Shown: positions 47,085 through 55,641, numbered from the stretch's first letter. The stretch: 64,000 bases of DNA from an uncultured Bacteroidales bacterium (GCA_902801475.1 CADCIO010000006.1:27762-91761), one strand, 5' to 3'. The notes: generated by a model not told the origin, from the sequence alone. Program-made: numbers and translations.

Positions 47085-47128
47085 GTCACACAGATATCAC
47101 AGATTCCACAGATATTATTTCTCACAGA
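47085..47128 (+). repeat. Unpaired left end of a CACAGAT unit
   Basis: GTCACACAGATATCACAGAT and two further CACAGAT copies have no matching right end nearby. A lone right end (ATCCGTGAGATCTGTGTAAC) lies at 49964-49983. Confidence 0.6.
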
Positions 47129-47548
47129 TTAATAGAATATGTCTGACCAAAAGAACGAGATAGCAAAGACTTCAAAAGGCTTGATGCCTATAAGTATACA
47201 TGTTTGAGCTTTCTGCAGAAGAATCATCTGCACTAAGGTCGAAATTTTCGGCCATAGAAGCTCTAAGGTCGAATTTTTCGACCATAGAACCAATAAGTAA
47301 CAGAGGTCGTTACAGCAAATACAACTTTAAGGCATTCACCGAGCGAGGTCCTCACCGACATTGTAATGCCAGACTTGCAAACTTCCGAGACAGAGTCAAC
47401 GTTGGAGCTCAACTTCTTCATTGGTAAACTTAAACATACAGTGAAACGGGTGCGTAAGGATGCGAGTAAGCGAGAGCAATGACAACAGCTTGCTTTGTTC
47501 ATATTTTATCTCTCACTTCTCATCTCTCAACTGTCAATTCATATAGGG
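47129..47548. other. Intergenic stretch with a possible gene remnant
   Basis: No complete gene is convincing. From about 47297 to 47482 one plus frame is open and codes for about 60 residues (including SEVLTDIVMPDLQTSETES and KLKHTVKRVRKDASKREQ), with protein-like composition but no good start. It may be the 3' end of a decayed gene. The last 40 bases are 7-base repeats (TCTCAAC type). Confidence 0.35.
47233..47290. repeat. Tandem imperfect palindromes, 30-base period
   Basis: CTAAGGTCGAAATTTTCGGCC and the similar copy 30 bases later each contain an inverted repeat (GGTCGAA with TTCGACC in the second). Both end in ATAGAA. They could be a paired protein-binding site. Confidence 0.55.
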
Positions 47549-47549
47549 G

Positions 47550-47613
47550 CCAACGATACTGCATCTGTTTCTTATGCAACTTTTCCTTGGGGTGCAAGTC
47601 CGCGGCTTTTTAA
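47550..47613 (+). repeat. 64-base dispersed repeat, copy 1
   Basis: It begins CCAACGATACTGCATC and ends GGTGCAAGTCCGCGGCT followed by T-rich sequence. A diverged copy in the same orientation lies at 56709-56770. The two lie near the edges of the accessory island. Confidence 0.75.
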
Positions 47614-47665
47614 TCAATACCCACTAAGAATGATGTTGAACTTCCATAGGCTCATATCCTCTTCT

Positions 47666-48082
47666 TTACGGTTGAAGATTTCGATATTCCGCCACGACAT
47701 TATAACAAGGACACGGCTTGTGTGGGTTCAGATCATGATGACCAACGATGACAGCATTCGGGAAACGCTCGTGCAGACGCTCCACGAGTTCACGCAGTGC
47801 GCGCACCTGCTCCGGTGTACGGGTATCAGCAGGATTCCCTGCCGCATCCAGTCCACCCTCATAGCAGATGGCGATACTATATTTGTTGTGACCAACCACA
47901 TGAGCACCAACCTCCTCAATCGGACGACCAAGTTCAATCGACCCATCACGGCGCACCACATAGTGGTAACCGATGCCCTTCCAGCCTCTGGACTTGTGCC
48001 AGGAATCAATCTGCTCCGCAGAGCTGGTCTGGTCAGGACGCACCGCCGAGCAATGAATAACAATTAATGTAATAGTTCTCAT
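47666..48082 (-). CDS. N-acetylmuramoyl-L-alanine amidase (Amidase_2)
   Basis: The protein has 138 residues from the ATG at 48082 (MRTITLIVIHCS). A frame extension to 48091 would need a TTG start. Zinc ligands match T7 lysozyme-type amidases: His in VIHCSAV, His in VGHHDLNPH, and Cys in KPCPCY. GIGYHYVVRRDGSIELGRP is also typical. It would cut the bond between muramic acid and the peptide stem. No signal peptide is present. It forms the usual Bacteroidales trio with the smalltalk and HU-like genes upstream. Confidence 0.92.
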   Translation of the reverse strand: MRTITLIVIHCSAVRPDQTSSAEQIDSWHKSRGWKGIGYHYVVRRDGSIELGRPIEEVGAHVVGHNKYSIAICYEGGLDAAGNPADTRTPEQVRALRELVERLHERFPNAVIVGHHDLNPHKPCPCYNVVAEYRNLQP

Positions 48083-48111
48083 AACTTTCAATTTTAATTG
48101 ATTAATAATAG

Positions 48112-48330
48112 GTCACACAGATTACACAGATGCCACAGATTTTGATGATGGAACAGTCGTAGACTGAGGTATTCCCTGTGGGGTAATACGGTTTTTATTT
48201 CCTTGAAGAGCTTATGAAAGTTCACTTTCAATACTCTTCATACAAATCAAAACACATTTCATCATCATAGTCTTATAGAGGTCAAAATGCAGAGAGAAGA
48301 AATCCGTGCTATCTGTGACATCTGTGCGAC
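48112..48330. repeat. Intergenic unit capped by inverted CACAGAT/ATCTGTG repeats, copy 3
   Basis: It starts GTCACACAGATTACACAGAT and ends ATCTGTGACATCTGTGCGAC. The interior differs from copies 1 and 2. It lies between the amidase and smalltalk genes. Confidence 0.7.
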
Positions 48331-48341
48331 ATTAAAGAATA

Positions 48342-48506
48342 CTAGAGTGCGTTCACACCAGAAGTTGCACCCAATGCAGTAACAAGTGCAGTCAGGATAT
48401 TAATCACTGTCTGCAGGATGAACTTCCACATGGCCTTCTTGTCACCCTTTTCGGAGTCAGTCACCAGACCCAAGGCCATCTTGGTCAGAATAATGAATTT
48501 TTTCAT
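48342..48506 (-). CDS. Smalltalk family small protein
   Basis: The protein has 54 residues. The second half, KKAMWKFILQTVINILTALVT followed by ALGATSG, matches the pattern of the short Bacteroidales proteins named smalltalk (KxTWKxILQxxISILTAxxTxLG). The first 25 residues are an extension that begins MKKFIILTKM. A hydrophobic segment makes membrane association likely. Function is unknown. It lies between the HU-like gene and the amidase, as usual for the trio. Confidence 0.8.
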   Translation of the reverse strand: MKKFIILTKMALGLVTDSEKGDKKAMWKFILQTVINILTALVTALGATSGVNAL

Positions 48507-48601
48507 AAACAAAACTTTTTAGAATTAATAATAACTTTTCTTGAAAGGCAATAGGGACAGCCGATAACTATCAACTGTCACCTATCACCTGTCAACTCGC
48601 A

Positions 48602-49198
48602 TTAATCTCCATCTGGATCATCTACCAGCCCACCGCCACCGTTGTCACCGCCGTTGTTAGTGCCCTGGTTGGTGCCTGAACCAGAAGAATCTGTGCCATC
48701 TGTGTCATCTGTGTGACCTGAATCCTCCGTAGAATCGTTGGAATCAACCTTCTCACGCTTGAAGTTGGCCTTGGCCTTGAAGCGGTCGTGCCACACCTTT
48801 GGAAGGTCGATGGCGATAGAGGCTTGGATGTCATCGATGGTGAGGTCGGAGGTCTGAAGCTCACGGTTCACATCGACGTCGAGCGTTGGATCAGCCAGAA
48901 GACGTTCCTGCAACTTCTTCTTTAGTTGGCTCTGGGTGATAGAACCGCTGATGGAAGGACGGAAGCAGAGACCCTCGGGCGAACAGATTACCTTCGAGTT
49001 GAAGGCAAGCACGAACGGGAGACGTGTCTCTATCTGCTTGAGCACTGCGGCACAGTCTGCACTGGTAACGGTTGCACCGTCGGCGAGATACTCGCAGAAC
49101 GAGTTGAAGTCGAGCGTCTGCTGGTTGACCAGACGTGCGATAACCATGTTCTCCTCAAGAAGATGGTTGAAAACTTTGTGAAAATGAACAGTTAACAT
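48602..49198 (-). CDS. HU-like DNA-binding family protein with repeat-coded linker
   Basis: The protein has 198 residues. The first 130 (ARLVNQQTLDFNSFCEYLAD; RLPFVLAFNSKVICSPEGLC) resemble the divergent HU/IHF-like proteins found before smalltalk and amidase genes in Bacteroidales. The tail is low complexity: EDSGHTDDTDGTDSSGSG, then a Gly/Asn/Asp-rich end. Part of this tail is coded by the ATCTGTG repeat (48687-48722) read on the other strand. The function of the trio is not established; DNA binding is inferred from the family. Confidence 0.65.
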   Translation of the reverse strand: MLTVHFHKVFNHLLEENMVIARLVNQQTLDFNSFCEYLADGATVTSADCAAVLKQIETRLPFVLAFNSKVICSPEGLCFRPSISGSITQSQLKKKLQERLLADPTLDVDVNRELQTSDLTIDDIQASIAIDLPKVWHDRFKAKANFKREKVDSNDSTEDSGHTDDTDGTDSSGSGTNQGTNNGGDNGGGGLVDDPDGD

Positions 49199-49257
49199 AC
49201 TGTTGCCCCTTGCCGGTAGGGGACTTGGTATTTACCACGGCATCACCGCAGCCCGGC

Positions 49258-49265
49258 CAAAGTTA
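49258..49265 (-). promoter_or_regulatory. Promoter -7 box of the HU-like gene
   Basis: The minus strand reads TAACTTTG, 59 bases before the ATG. The leader contains a small GC-rich hairpin (CCCCT-ACCGGCA-AGGGG). Confidence 0.55.
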
Positions 49266-49281
49266 AACAATAATTATTATG

Positions 49282-49575
49282 GTCACACAGATAACACAGA
49301 TAACACAGATGATATGAATCTCACACAGAAAACACAGAAAAAAAACTAAAACTTTTTTAGCGTAAGCGAGGTTTTTTCGGCTTGCTGGTTGTTGCCCTGC
49401 AAGGGCTGATGGAGTGGCTGATGGCTTATATCTGTGAGCCGGCTCACAAGGGTAAGTAGGCAGACACAACATCAGAGACGAAGTCGCAACCAGAAGGTGG
49501 GTTTTTCAGGTTTTTGTCACAAGGACATCAACCATCCATCAAACAAATCTGTGCCATCTGTGCAATCTGTGTGAC
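49282..49575. repeat. Intergenic unit capped by inverted CACAGAT/ATCTGTG repeats, copy 4
   Basis: It starts GTCACACAGATAACACAGAT and ends with ATCTGTGCAATCTGTGTGAC. The interior is different again and contains a short hydrophobic reading frame (GLMEWLMAYICEPAHKG) that may be a gene scrap. Confidence 0.7.
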
Positions 49576-49689
49576 ACATAAATCGCTGCAAAGTTACATA
49601 CATTCCCATTCCACGAGTTTCACGCTATACCGTGGAATAAAAACAGAAATATTTAACAGATTTAACTAAAATAAACAGTCACATCAGTC

Positions 49690-49982
49690 ATGAAGTTTAC
49701 TTTTTCACCGAGATTCCACAAATCCCATCACGAGCAATTGTTGCGAGAATTGGGAGATGAGATAGATGTCTATCGTGTCATTAGTGGAAGCAATGTCAAG
49801 GATATGATGGACACCATTCATATCAGCCATCCCGTATTGAAAAAGTATTAAAAGGTGAAGTCACACATATTTTATATTATGTTGCTGTACTCCACCACCT
49901 ATGCCAGCAACTCGACACTGACGGCATAGACCATCTCTTCAATGACTTGAAGCAGCACTTCAAATCCGTGAGATCTGTGTAA
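49690..49982 (+). pseudogene. Frameshifted small gene
   Basis: The ATG at 49690 opens a 53-codon frame (MKFTFSPRFHKSHHEQLL; stop at 49849-49851). From about 49814 a different frame continues with protein-like sequence (SRIEKVLKGEVTHILYYVAV, then LHHLCQQLDTDGIDHLFNDL) to a TAA at 49980-49982. One frameshift would join the two into a protein of about 95 residues. I do not recognise the family. Confidence 0.4.
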
Positions 49983-50260
49983 CATAAAAACTGTCAACTG
50001 TCAATTGTCAACTGTCATCTCGAATACCCCTTGATGTCATTTATTAATAATTTGCGCGTTACTTATTAATAACTTGCACGCTATTTATTAATAAACGTGA
50101 TTTCAGCTCCGCCGAAGGAAAGGGTTCATGATAAAAGGTTATAGGTTATGGGTTATAGGTTATAGAGGGGAGAGTTGAGGGTTTTGTGTAAAAATAATTC
50201 TCATTTTTCAATTTGAAAAGGGGCTAAAGGCACACTGGAATCAGTTATTTGGGGAAAGTT
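49983..50260. other. Non-coding stretch with repeats
   Basis: It holds a 7-base array (AACTGTC, 49988-50018), a threefold TTATTAATAA-containing repeat (50040-50095) and a TTATAGG array (50138-50166). No gene is seen. Confidence 0.6.
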
Positions 50261-50291
50261 TTTGCAGTTTCAGGAATAGTTTGTATTTTTG
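50261..50291 (+). promoter_or_regulatory. Promoter of the ImmA-like gene
   Basis: TTTG at 50261-50264 and TATTTTTG at 50284-50291 with exactly 19 bases between them is a near-ideal Bacteroidetes promoter. The ATG follows 13 bases after the -7 box, so the transcript should have almost no leader. Confidence 0.75.
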
Positions 50292-50304
50292 TGGCGTTAA
50301 AACG

Positions 50305-51450
50305 ATGAATAAGGACAATATAATAGAGATTAACATTGAGCGTCTACGCTATCTCTTGAGGCTTTTTGGATTGTCTGAGAGAGATTTTCTCGCGATGCTG
50401 AATAGTGGATACAAGCGGATGTTGACCCGTGAAGATGTGTTCACTACAGACATGTCGTTGTCTTTGCTCAAGCGGATAGATAAAATTTTCAATAAAGGAA
50501 TTTACTACTATATTGACTTTTCTCCATTGCCACAGGGAACCAATTCAAGTATTTTCTTCCGTAAACAGTCGTTTAATGGTCATTTGAATCTGGAGAGTAG
50601 AAAGATGGTGGACTGGTTTGAGTCTCTGAAGAAGACGCTTGACACTTACAGTATGCTTGCCGATGTTAAGTTTGAACGTCTCCTGCCATCATATTCTGTC
50701 AAGGACGATGCACGTCAGACTGCAGATAAGCTCAGGGAGATGCTGAAGATAAGAAATCACAAGGATGTGAAGAAACATCTGGAGTTCCTTATCAATCAGC
50801 TGGCCAAGTTCAATGTCTATGTCTTCGAGTATGTGGAATCAGCCAACAAGAAGGAGAAAATCAATGTTGAGGGCTTTTTCATTTCTCCCAATGTGATAGT
50901 AATCAAACGACAGCAAGGTAGCCTAAAACGTGAACTTTTCACCTTGGCTCATGAACTTGGGCATTGTTTGATAAACGTGGAAGAGGTGGAAAATGTGTCG
51001 GATGAATTCTCGACGGGCCTGACGGAAATAGAGAAATGGTGTAATGATTTTGCTTTCTATCTCCTGATGGGTGAGGAAGCGGCAAAGTTGGATCAGTTGT
51101 TGTATGCAAATGCAAAGAATGACTATGCACATGATATGGTAAGTGCTATGTCGGAGTTGACACATGTCAGCATGCTCGCTATCTATACCCGTCTTGTTAT
51201 TGACAAGAAGATGTCTCAGGATGATTATTCACTTGTGCGAGGAGGAATCATGGCAAATGTGAAACGGACTGAGGAAAAAAAGAAACAACAGTTGTCAGAG
51301 GGAAGAACTGTTATAACTTCTCCCCGGCCGATCATCTCGGACTTGTTTCGGGACACGATGCAATGTGCATTGTATAGAGGAGTTATTGACGAAGCGACAT
51401 TCTGTCGTCAACTGAATGTGAAACCAGAGAGAATGAGAGCCTATCTGTAA
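50305..51450 (+). CDS. ImmA/IrrE-type metallopeptidase
   Basis: The protein has 381 residues. The N-terminal part (about 1-70: RLRYLLRLFGLSERDFLAML, then DMSLSLLKRIDKIF) looks like a diverged helix-turn-helix. The zinc protease motif HELGH is at 216-220 in LFTLAHELGHCLIN, with Glu241 or a nearby acid as a likely third ligand in EIEKWCNDFAFYLLM. Family members cleave repressors or act as antitoxins. The next gene overlaps its stop by one base, so the two make a coupled pair. Confidence 0.85.
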   Translation: MNKDNIIEINIERLRYLLRLFGLSERDFLAMLNSGYKRMLTREDVFTTDMSLSLLKRIDKIFNKGIYYYIDFSPLPQGTNSSIFFRKQSFNGHLNLESRKMVDWFESLKKTLDTYSMLADVKFERLLPSYSVKDDARQTADKLREMLKIRNHKDVKKHLEFLINQLAKFNVYVFEYVESANKKEKINVEGFFISPNVIVIKRQQGSLKRELFTLAHELGHCLINVEEVENVSDEFSTGLTEIEKWCNDFAFYLLMGEEAAKLDQLLYANAKNDYAHDMVSAMSELTHVSMLAIYTRLVIDKKMSQDDYSLVRGGIMANVKRTEEKKKQQLSEGRTVITSPRPIISDLFRDTMQCALYRGVIDEATFCRQLNVKPERMRAYL

Positions 51451-52004
51451 TGGATTACTATTTCGACACCAGTTCGCTTGTTGCCTTGGCTCGTTACTAT
51501 CATCCATTTGATAAGACTGAGGGGCTTTATGAGTTTGTAAAAAACAAATTCATGCAGAAAGAAATACTTGTCCTTGATGCTATTCTTCAGGAGAGTCGGT
51601 TTACGTCACAAGGATGCGTCCTTAATGCATATCCTTTTATAGAGGAGAATAAGGACTTGATTATAAAGACCAAGGAAATGATGCCTTTCAGTACAAAGAA
51701 GTTTGACAACATGTTGAACAATAATTTCTCTGTACCAGCCCTCGTGAAAAGTACAGATCCAGAAAAATATTCCATCCTGAAGCAGGAGTTCCTGAATAGT
51801 GGTGATGGGAAGTTGATTCTGACCATGTTTAATAGACTTCATGATGATAAGGATGCTGATGTATGTGTGGTTACAGAAGAGTCTCCTTATAGTAATGATG
51901 GGAAAGGTTTTAAAAAAATCCCTGCCCTCTGTGAGATTGTCAAGGCAAGATGTATAACCTTAGTTGATTATTTGTCGCAGACACCCTTCAAGGTGATCAT
52001 TTAA
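51450..52004 (+). CDS. DUF4411 family protein, PIN-like
   Basis: The protein has 184 residues. The start YYFDTSSLVALARYYHPFD carries the first Asp of PIN-type nucleases, and DADVCVVTEES resembles the later acidic motif DxxLVT. The family is predicted to be a toxin-type RNase paired with ImmA/IrrE or Xre proteins. It overlaps the upstream gene (TAATG). A toxin-antitoxin role is inferred from this pairing. Confidence 0.72.
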   Translation: MDYYFDTSSLVALARYYHPFDKTEGLYEFVKNKFMQKEILVLDAILQESRFTSQGCVLNAYPFIEENKDLIIKTKEMMPFSTKKFDNMLNNNFSVPALVKSTDPEKYSILKQEFLNSGDGKLILTMFNRLHDDKDADVCVVTEESPYSNDGKGFKKIPALCEIVKARCITLVDYLSQTPFKVII

Positions 52005-52095
52005 CCCAATTATTGGTAATTATTGTTTTTCCCAGCCTCACCAAGAGACGCAGGAGCCAATACAAACGAATAATTTTCAAGTCTCAATTTTCGAA

Positions 52096-52326
52096 GTGTC
52101 CCAATCAGAACGTTGGCTAACAAGATACAATGAGGTGAAGAGTTTCATAGAGACGAATCATCGGAATCCTTCACGTCATAGAATAGAGGAACACGATATG
52201 CTCAACTGGGTGAAGGTTAATAGGAAGCTGATGAATGCAGGGGAGATGAAGCCGGAACGTGTAGCATTGTTTGAGAAACTGCTGGCGCTTAGCGAGCAAT
52301 ATAAGCGGAAGAATCAGTACGTTTAG
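52096..52326 (+). CDS. Small protein with one helicase-associated domain
   Basis: The protein has 76 residues from a GTG start. The sequence WLTRYNEVKSFIETNHRNPS, then MLNWVKVNRKLMNAGEMKPERVALFEKLLAL, fits the helicase-associated (HA) domain. Such domains normally occur in series at the end of large helicases, so this may be a surviving fragment. The frame is open a little further upstream with no ATG. Confidence 0.5.
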   Translation: MSQSERWLTRYNEVKSFIETNHRNPSRHRIEEHDMLNWVKVNRKLMNAGEMKPERVALFEKLLALSEQYKRKNQYV

Positions 52327-52607
52327 ATGTTAGATGTACGAAGTAAGATGTAAGAGGTATGAAGTAAGAAGGCAGAAGTTTGTGGGCGTATGTTTATCCG
52401 TATCATCCGCACTATCTGTGTTCGCTTAAAACTCTCAACTGTCAATTTAACAAATCGACTATACCGAAGTGATAGTTTACAGTCTATTGCTAAAATGGGT
52501 TGGATGCTGATGACCTGTCCCCAGACATCCTGATTGCACACGCTGTCATAAGTAAAGCGGATCAAAACCGTCCTCAGCCCCTCCAGAAGATTGATAATTG
52601 AAAAATA
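52327..52607. other. Stretch without a clear gene
   Basis: The first 110 bases are repeat-like (AGATGTAAGA, an ATCTGTG end and a TCAACTG unit). From about 52580 back to 52450 the minus strand codes for protein-like sequence (LRTVLIRFTYDSVCNQDVWG) with no start or end, possibly a gene scrap. Confidence 0.35.
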
Positions 52608-53708
52608 ATGATAGAAACTCATCATAATCCAGAGGAGATATATCCCGATGCTGTTCTTAACATCGATAGTGTACCGGCGTCGGTATTTCAGTTGAAACGT
52701 CGTAGGGATAAAGTACCCTCCCAACTAGATCTAGGTCCCGAGTTCCAAAGAGAATTCGTTTGGAGTCCCAAACAGAAAAGCGAGCTCATCGAGTCCATCT
52801 TGATGGGTATACCCCTGCCATTGTTCTATGTCAAGGAAAATGAGGATGGTGTGTATATCATTGTAGATGGTAAGCAACGCCTTTCTACAATGTTTGATTT
52901 TATCGATAATAAGTTCCCTTTGGGAAAACTCAGGATACTCCATGAGTACAGAGGCAAATACTTCAAGACTCTTTCACCAGCCGAGCAGAGTCGCATTGAG
53001 GATTTTGCGCTGACACTTCATGTTATTAAACCACCTACGAGCGATCAAGTTACATTCGATTTGTTCGACCGTGTCAATCGTAGTGGAACGCGTCTGAATA
53101 ATCAGGAGATGCGTAATGCTCTATATCAAGGTAACGTTACCAAAATGCTTAAGAATTTGGCAGCAACGGAGGAGTTTAAGATGGCAGTTGGTGACGAAGA
53201 CTTGTCGAAGCGCATGAAAGATAGGTACATGATACTTCGTTTCCTTTCTTTCTACCTATGGAAATGCGGTAAGTCGATAGATCCCGACACTAATGAGTCC
53301 ATGCAATATAAAAGCAATCTCGAGGATTTTCTTTCGAAGAGTATGCGTTATATCAACAAATTGGATCATGACGCTTTAAGACAGCTTGATTTCGAAGAGA
53401 TGTTCAAGGCCACGATGGTAACATGTTGTACAGTATTGGGAAAAGATTGTTTCCGTTTGCCAACAAAAGAAGGAAATGCGACCCGTCGTCCGCTTAATAT
53501 GGCATTGTTTGAGACTATCAGCTTTTTCATTTCGCAGTTGCATGAATATTGGACTAGCAAAGAAGGCGTTATTGTAGCTCAATACCAACGCCTCCTGCAC
53601 GATGCCGAATTCATTGATTCGATCACAAAGTCTGTTGATAGTAATCGCCAGATAGATAACCGTTTTAATATTATCACAAAAGCTATTGAGGAGGTAAAAA
53701 CATGTTGA
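52608..53708 (+). CDS. DUF262 domain protein
   Basis: The protein has 366 residues. The N-terminal DUF262 (GmrS-like, ParB-related) features are FQREFVWSPKQKSELIESIL, then PLPLFYV and DGKQRLSTM, where DGxQR is the conserved NTP-handling motif. A helical C-terminal region follows with no HNH motif, so no DUF1524 nuclease half is visible. It overlaps the AAA gene by 7 bases. DUF262 proteins occur in the GmrSD restriction enzyme and other defence loci. Confidence 0.85.
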   Translation: MIETHHNPEEIYPDAVLNIDSVPASVFQLKRRRDKVPSQLDLGPEFQREFVWSPKQKSELIESILMGIPLPLFYVKENEDGVYIIVDGKQRLSTMFDFIDNKFPLGKLRILHEYRGKYFKTLSPAEQSRIEDFALTLHVIKPPTSDQVTFDLFDRVNRSGTRLNNQEMRNALYQGNVTKMLKNLAATEEFKMAVGDEDLSKRMKDRYMILRFLSFYLWKCGKSIDPDTNESMQYKSNLEDFLSKSMRYINKLDHDALRQLDFEEMFKATMVTCCTVLGKDCFRLPTKEGNATRRPLNMALFETISFFISQLHEYWTSKEGVIVAQYQRLLHDAEFIDSITKSVDSNRQIDNRFNIITKAIEEVKTC

Positions 53709-54763
53709 CAAAACTAACCATACGTAACTACAAATGTTTTGTGGATGTAGAGTTAAGACTGAAAAGGTTAAATCTGTTTGTTGGTGCCAATTCTTCTGGA
53801 AAGTCTTCTGCTATTCAGGCCTTACGTCTATGTTTAGACAATGCGGGAAAGCCTCAGGGTCAAGCAACTCAAATGGTCAGTCGTGACCGAAAGACCGGTC
53901 GTTTCAGTGAACTCCGCAGTTTCCTAACCAATCAAAAAGAGTTTTTCATTAATCTTTCAACAACAGAGGGAGAGTTGAAGACATCTTACACATTTGCAGA
54001 CGACACAATGACTCTGACTAATGTGATTATTGAGAGTAGACCGTCCACAGTAGCATCTACTCTTTTAACAATGCCGGTGTTTTATCTGCCTGCCAACCGT
54101 GAAAGTGCAAAAGATGTGTTTCCGATGAATATGGAGGCTGAGTCACCTCTTGGTTTCAGCGGTGAATATGTTATAGATTATTTTGCCCATCATTCAGGCG
54201 ATGTGCTTGACGACTCTCTGATATATGATAAGTCCCTTAAGACTTTGGAAGGTCAGGTGAATTATTGGCTTCGCCAGCTTACAGGCTATACGCTGCAAGT
54301 CAAGCCTCAGGGCGAAACATATATGGTAAGGTATAAGAATAACTATGGTCGTGAACTGCGCCCTTATCATGTGGGAACAGGTGTCAGTTTCATTTCCGCT
54401 ATGTTGATAGTCTGCCTTTCTATCCCCGAAGGTGGTTTAGTTATTATAGAGAACCCTGAGATTCATCTTCATCCAAAGGCGCAAGCGTTGGCAATGGACT
54501 TTTTCAGTATGATTGCCAGTACCGAACGCCAACTGATGATAGAGACACACAGCGACCACCTCTTTAATGGAGTTCGTCGCTTGATAGCTCAGAGGAAGAT
54601 TTCTGTTGACGATGCTTCTATTCTTTTCTTCCGTTTGAAGGATATGCAAAAATCATGTCCAGTTCTTGTTGAATTAACAGAAAAGGGACGTATGGTGACA
54701 TATGAGAAAGGGCTTTTTGACCAGTTTGACGACGATTTAGACGTATTGCTACAAGCGAAATGA
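53702..54763 (+). CDS. AAA/ABC-type ATPase with DUF3696-like C-terminus
   Basis: The protein has 353 residues. LTIRNYKCFVDVEL leads into Walker A GANSSGKSS (28-36). GTGVSFI near 226 is signature-like, and Walker B is LVIIENPEIHLHP (246-258). METHSDHLFNGVRRLI follows, as in OLD/DUF3696 ATPases. It sits between DUF262 and an unknown gene with overlaps on both sides (7 and 4 bases). A role as the sensor or motor of a defence complex is inferred. Confidence 0.88.
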   Translation: MLTKLTIRNYKCFVDVELRLKRLNLFVGANSSGKSSAIQALRLCLDNAGKPQGQATQMVSRDRKTGRFSELRSFLTNQKEFFINLSTTEGELKTSYTFADDTMTLTNVIIESRPSTVASTLLTMPVFYLPANRESAKDVFPMNMEAESPLGFSGEYVIDYFAHHSGDVLDDSLIYDKSLKTLEGQVNYWLRQLTGYTLQVKPQGETYMVRYKNNYGRELRPYHVGTGVSFISAMLIVCLSIPEGGLVIIENPEIHLHPKAQALAMDFFSMIASTERQLMIETHSDHLFNGVRRLIAQRKISVDDASILFFRLKDMQKSCPVLVELTEKGRMVTYEKGLFDQFDDDLDVLLQAK

Positions 54764-55623
54764 TAAACTTGTTTCTGAACGAGAAATCTTTGGACGGTCA
54801 ATTCTCGTCCATTGAAGAGTTCTGTGATAAAGGTATAGTAGGACTTATAGCCGTGTTAGAAGACGGAAAGCGGCTGTCAGACCAAACGACATTATATAAG
54901 TCTGCAGCATTAACTGATGCTAAGGTCACACCTGATGTTACGTATACAAGCGTGGTTTTTGATGAGTCGAATAGGATATATGATGGTATCCGTCGCTATA
55001 AGGTTGCGTTGCTTAGTTTGATTGATGATCCTTTTTGGGATAGCAACAGTAAGCAAAAATCATGGGATAAATACGAGACGCTTGACGGCAACTCTTTGAA
55101 TGGTACTTCTATTGCTGAGGCAGATAGTCGTAATGGCATTCTTGTTTCTTTTACCCACCCCTCTTATTCTGTTACTCATATCAAGATAAAGAAAAATGGC
55201 GAAGAGGTAGAAGTAAGCAATACATGTCAAGAGGGTCAACTTATAGATGTCACTTATCAAAAGGCATTTATTAAGTTTAAGGAGTATGTAGAACTAAAGT
55301 TTTCTGGTGAAAAACTCGATTTTGCACATGCCACCATGGCCAAGGTATGGGACATTATACCACCAGAATTGGAGGATGCAGTTTATGGTGCTTTCGAAAC
55401 TTTCTGTAAAAGGTCATGGGTGGAAATACCTCAAGATAAGGGGTTAGGATATAAGCCATATAACAAAACCAGACATAATAGTCGTTTCTTCTCTTCAGAA
55501 GAGTGGGATAAAGGGATTAAAGAGTTCAGAATCAGTGGTAAGTCACGTTGCTTCGGTTATGCTGAAGGGGGGAGGTTTTATATACTTCTGATGGATCTCG
55601 GACATATTTTGGGTAATTTGTGA
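54760..55623 (+). CDS. Unknown protein, third gene of the DUF262-AAA operon
   Basis: The protein has 287 residues and starts inside the ATPase stop (ATGA). I do not recognise the whole. The middle is rich in charged residues (DPFWDSNSKQKSWDKYE). The last 50 residues (SEEWDKGIKEFRISGKSRCFGYAEGGRFYILLMDLGH) have the pattern of RelE/YoeB-like folds: basic strand, Arg-Cys-Phe-Gly, then aromatic strand and Asp-x-Gly-His. It could be the effector of the system. There is no membrane segment. Confidence 0.6.
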   Translation: MINLFLNEKSLDGQFSSIEEFCDKGIVGLIAVLEDGKRLSDQTTLYKSAALTDAKVTPDVTYTSVVFDESNRIYDGIRRYKVALLSLIDDPFWDSNSKQKSWDKYETLDGNSLNGTSIAEADSRNGILVSFTHPSYSVTHIKIKKNGEEVEVSNTCQEGQLIDVTYQKAFIKFKEYVELKFSGEKLDFAHATMAKVWDIIPPELEDAVYGAFETFCKRSWVEIPQDKGLGYKPYNKTRHNSRFFSSEEWDKGIKEFRISGKSRCFGYAEGGRFYILLMDLGHILGNL

Positions 55624-55641
55624 AGATTCAATATTAGAAAA

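Noticed and set aside
47200..47427. 75-codon ORF containing the tandem palindromes
   Set aside because: Its first part is only the 30-base repeat; another frame over 47297-47482 is more protein-like.
47590..47613. tRNA 3' end (GTGCAAGTCC looks like a T-arm)
   Set aside because: No matching stem, anticodon arm or acceptor could be folded around either copy.
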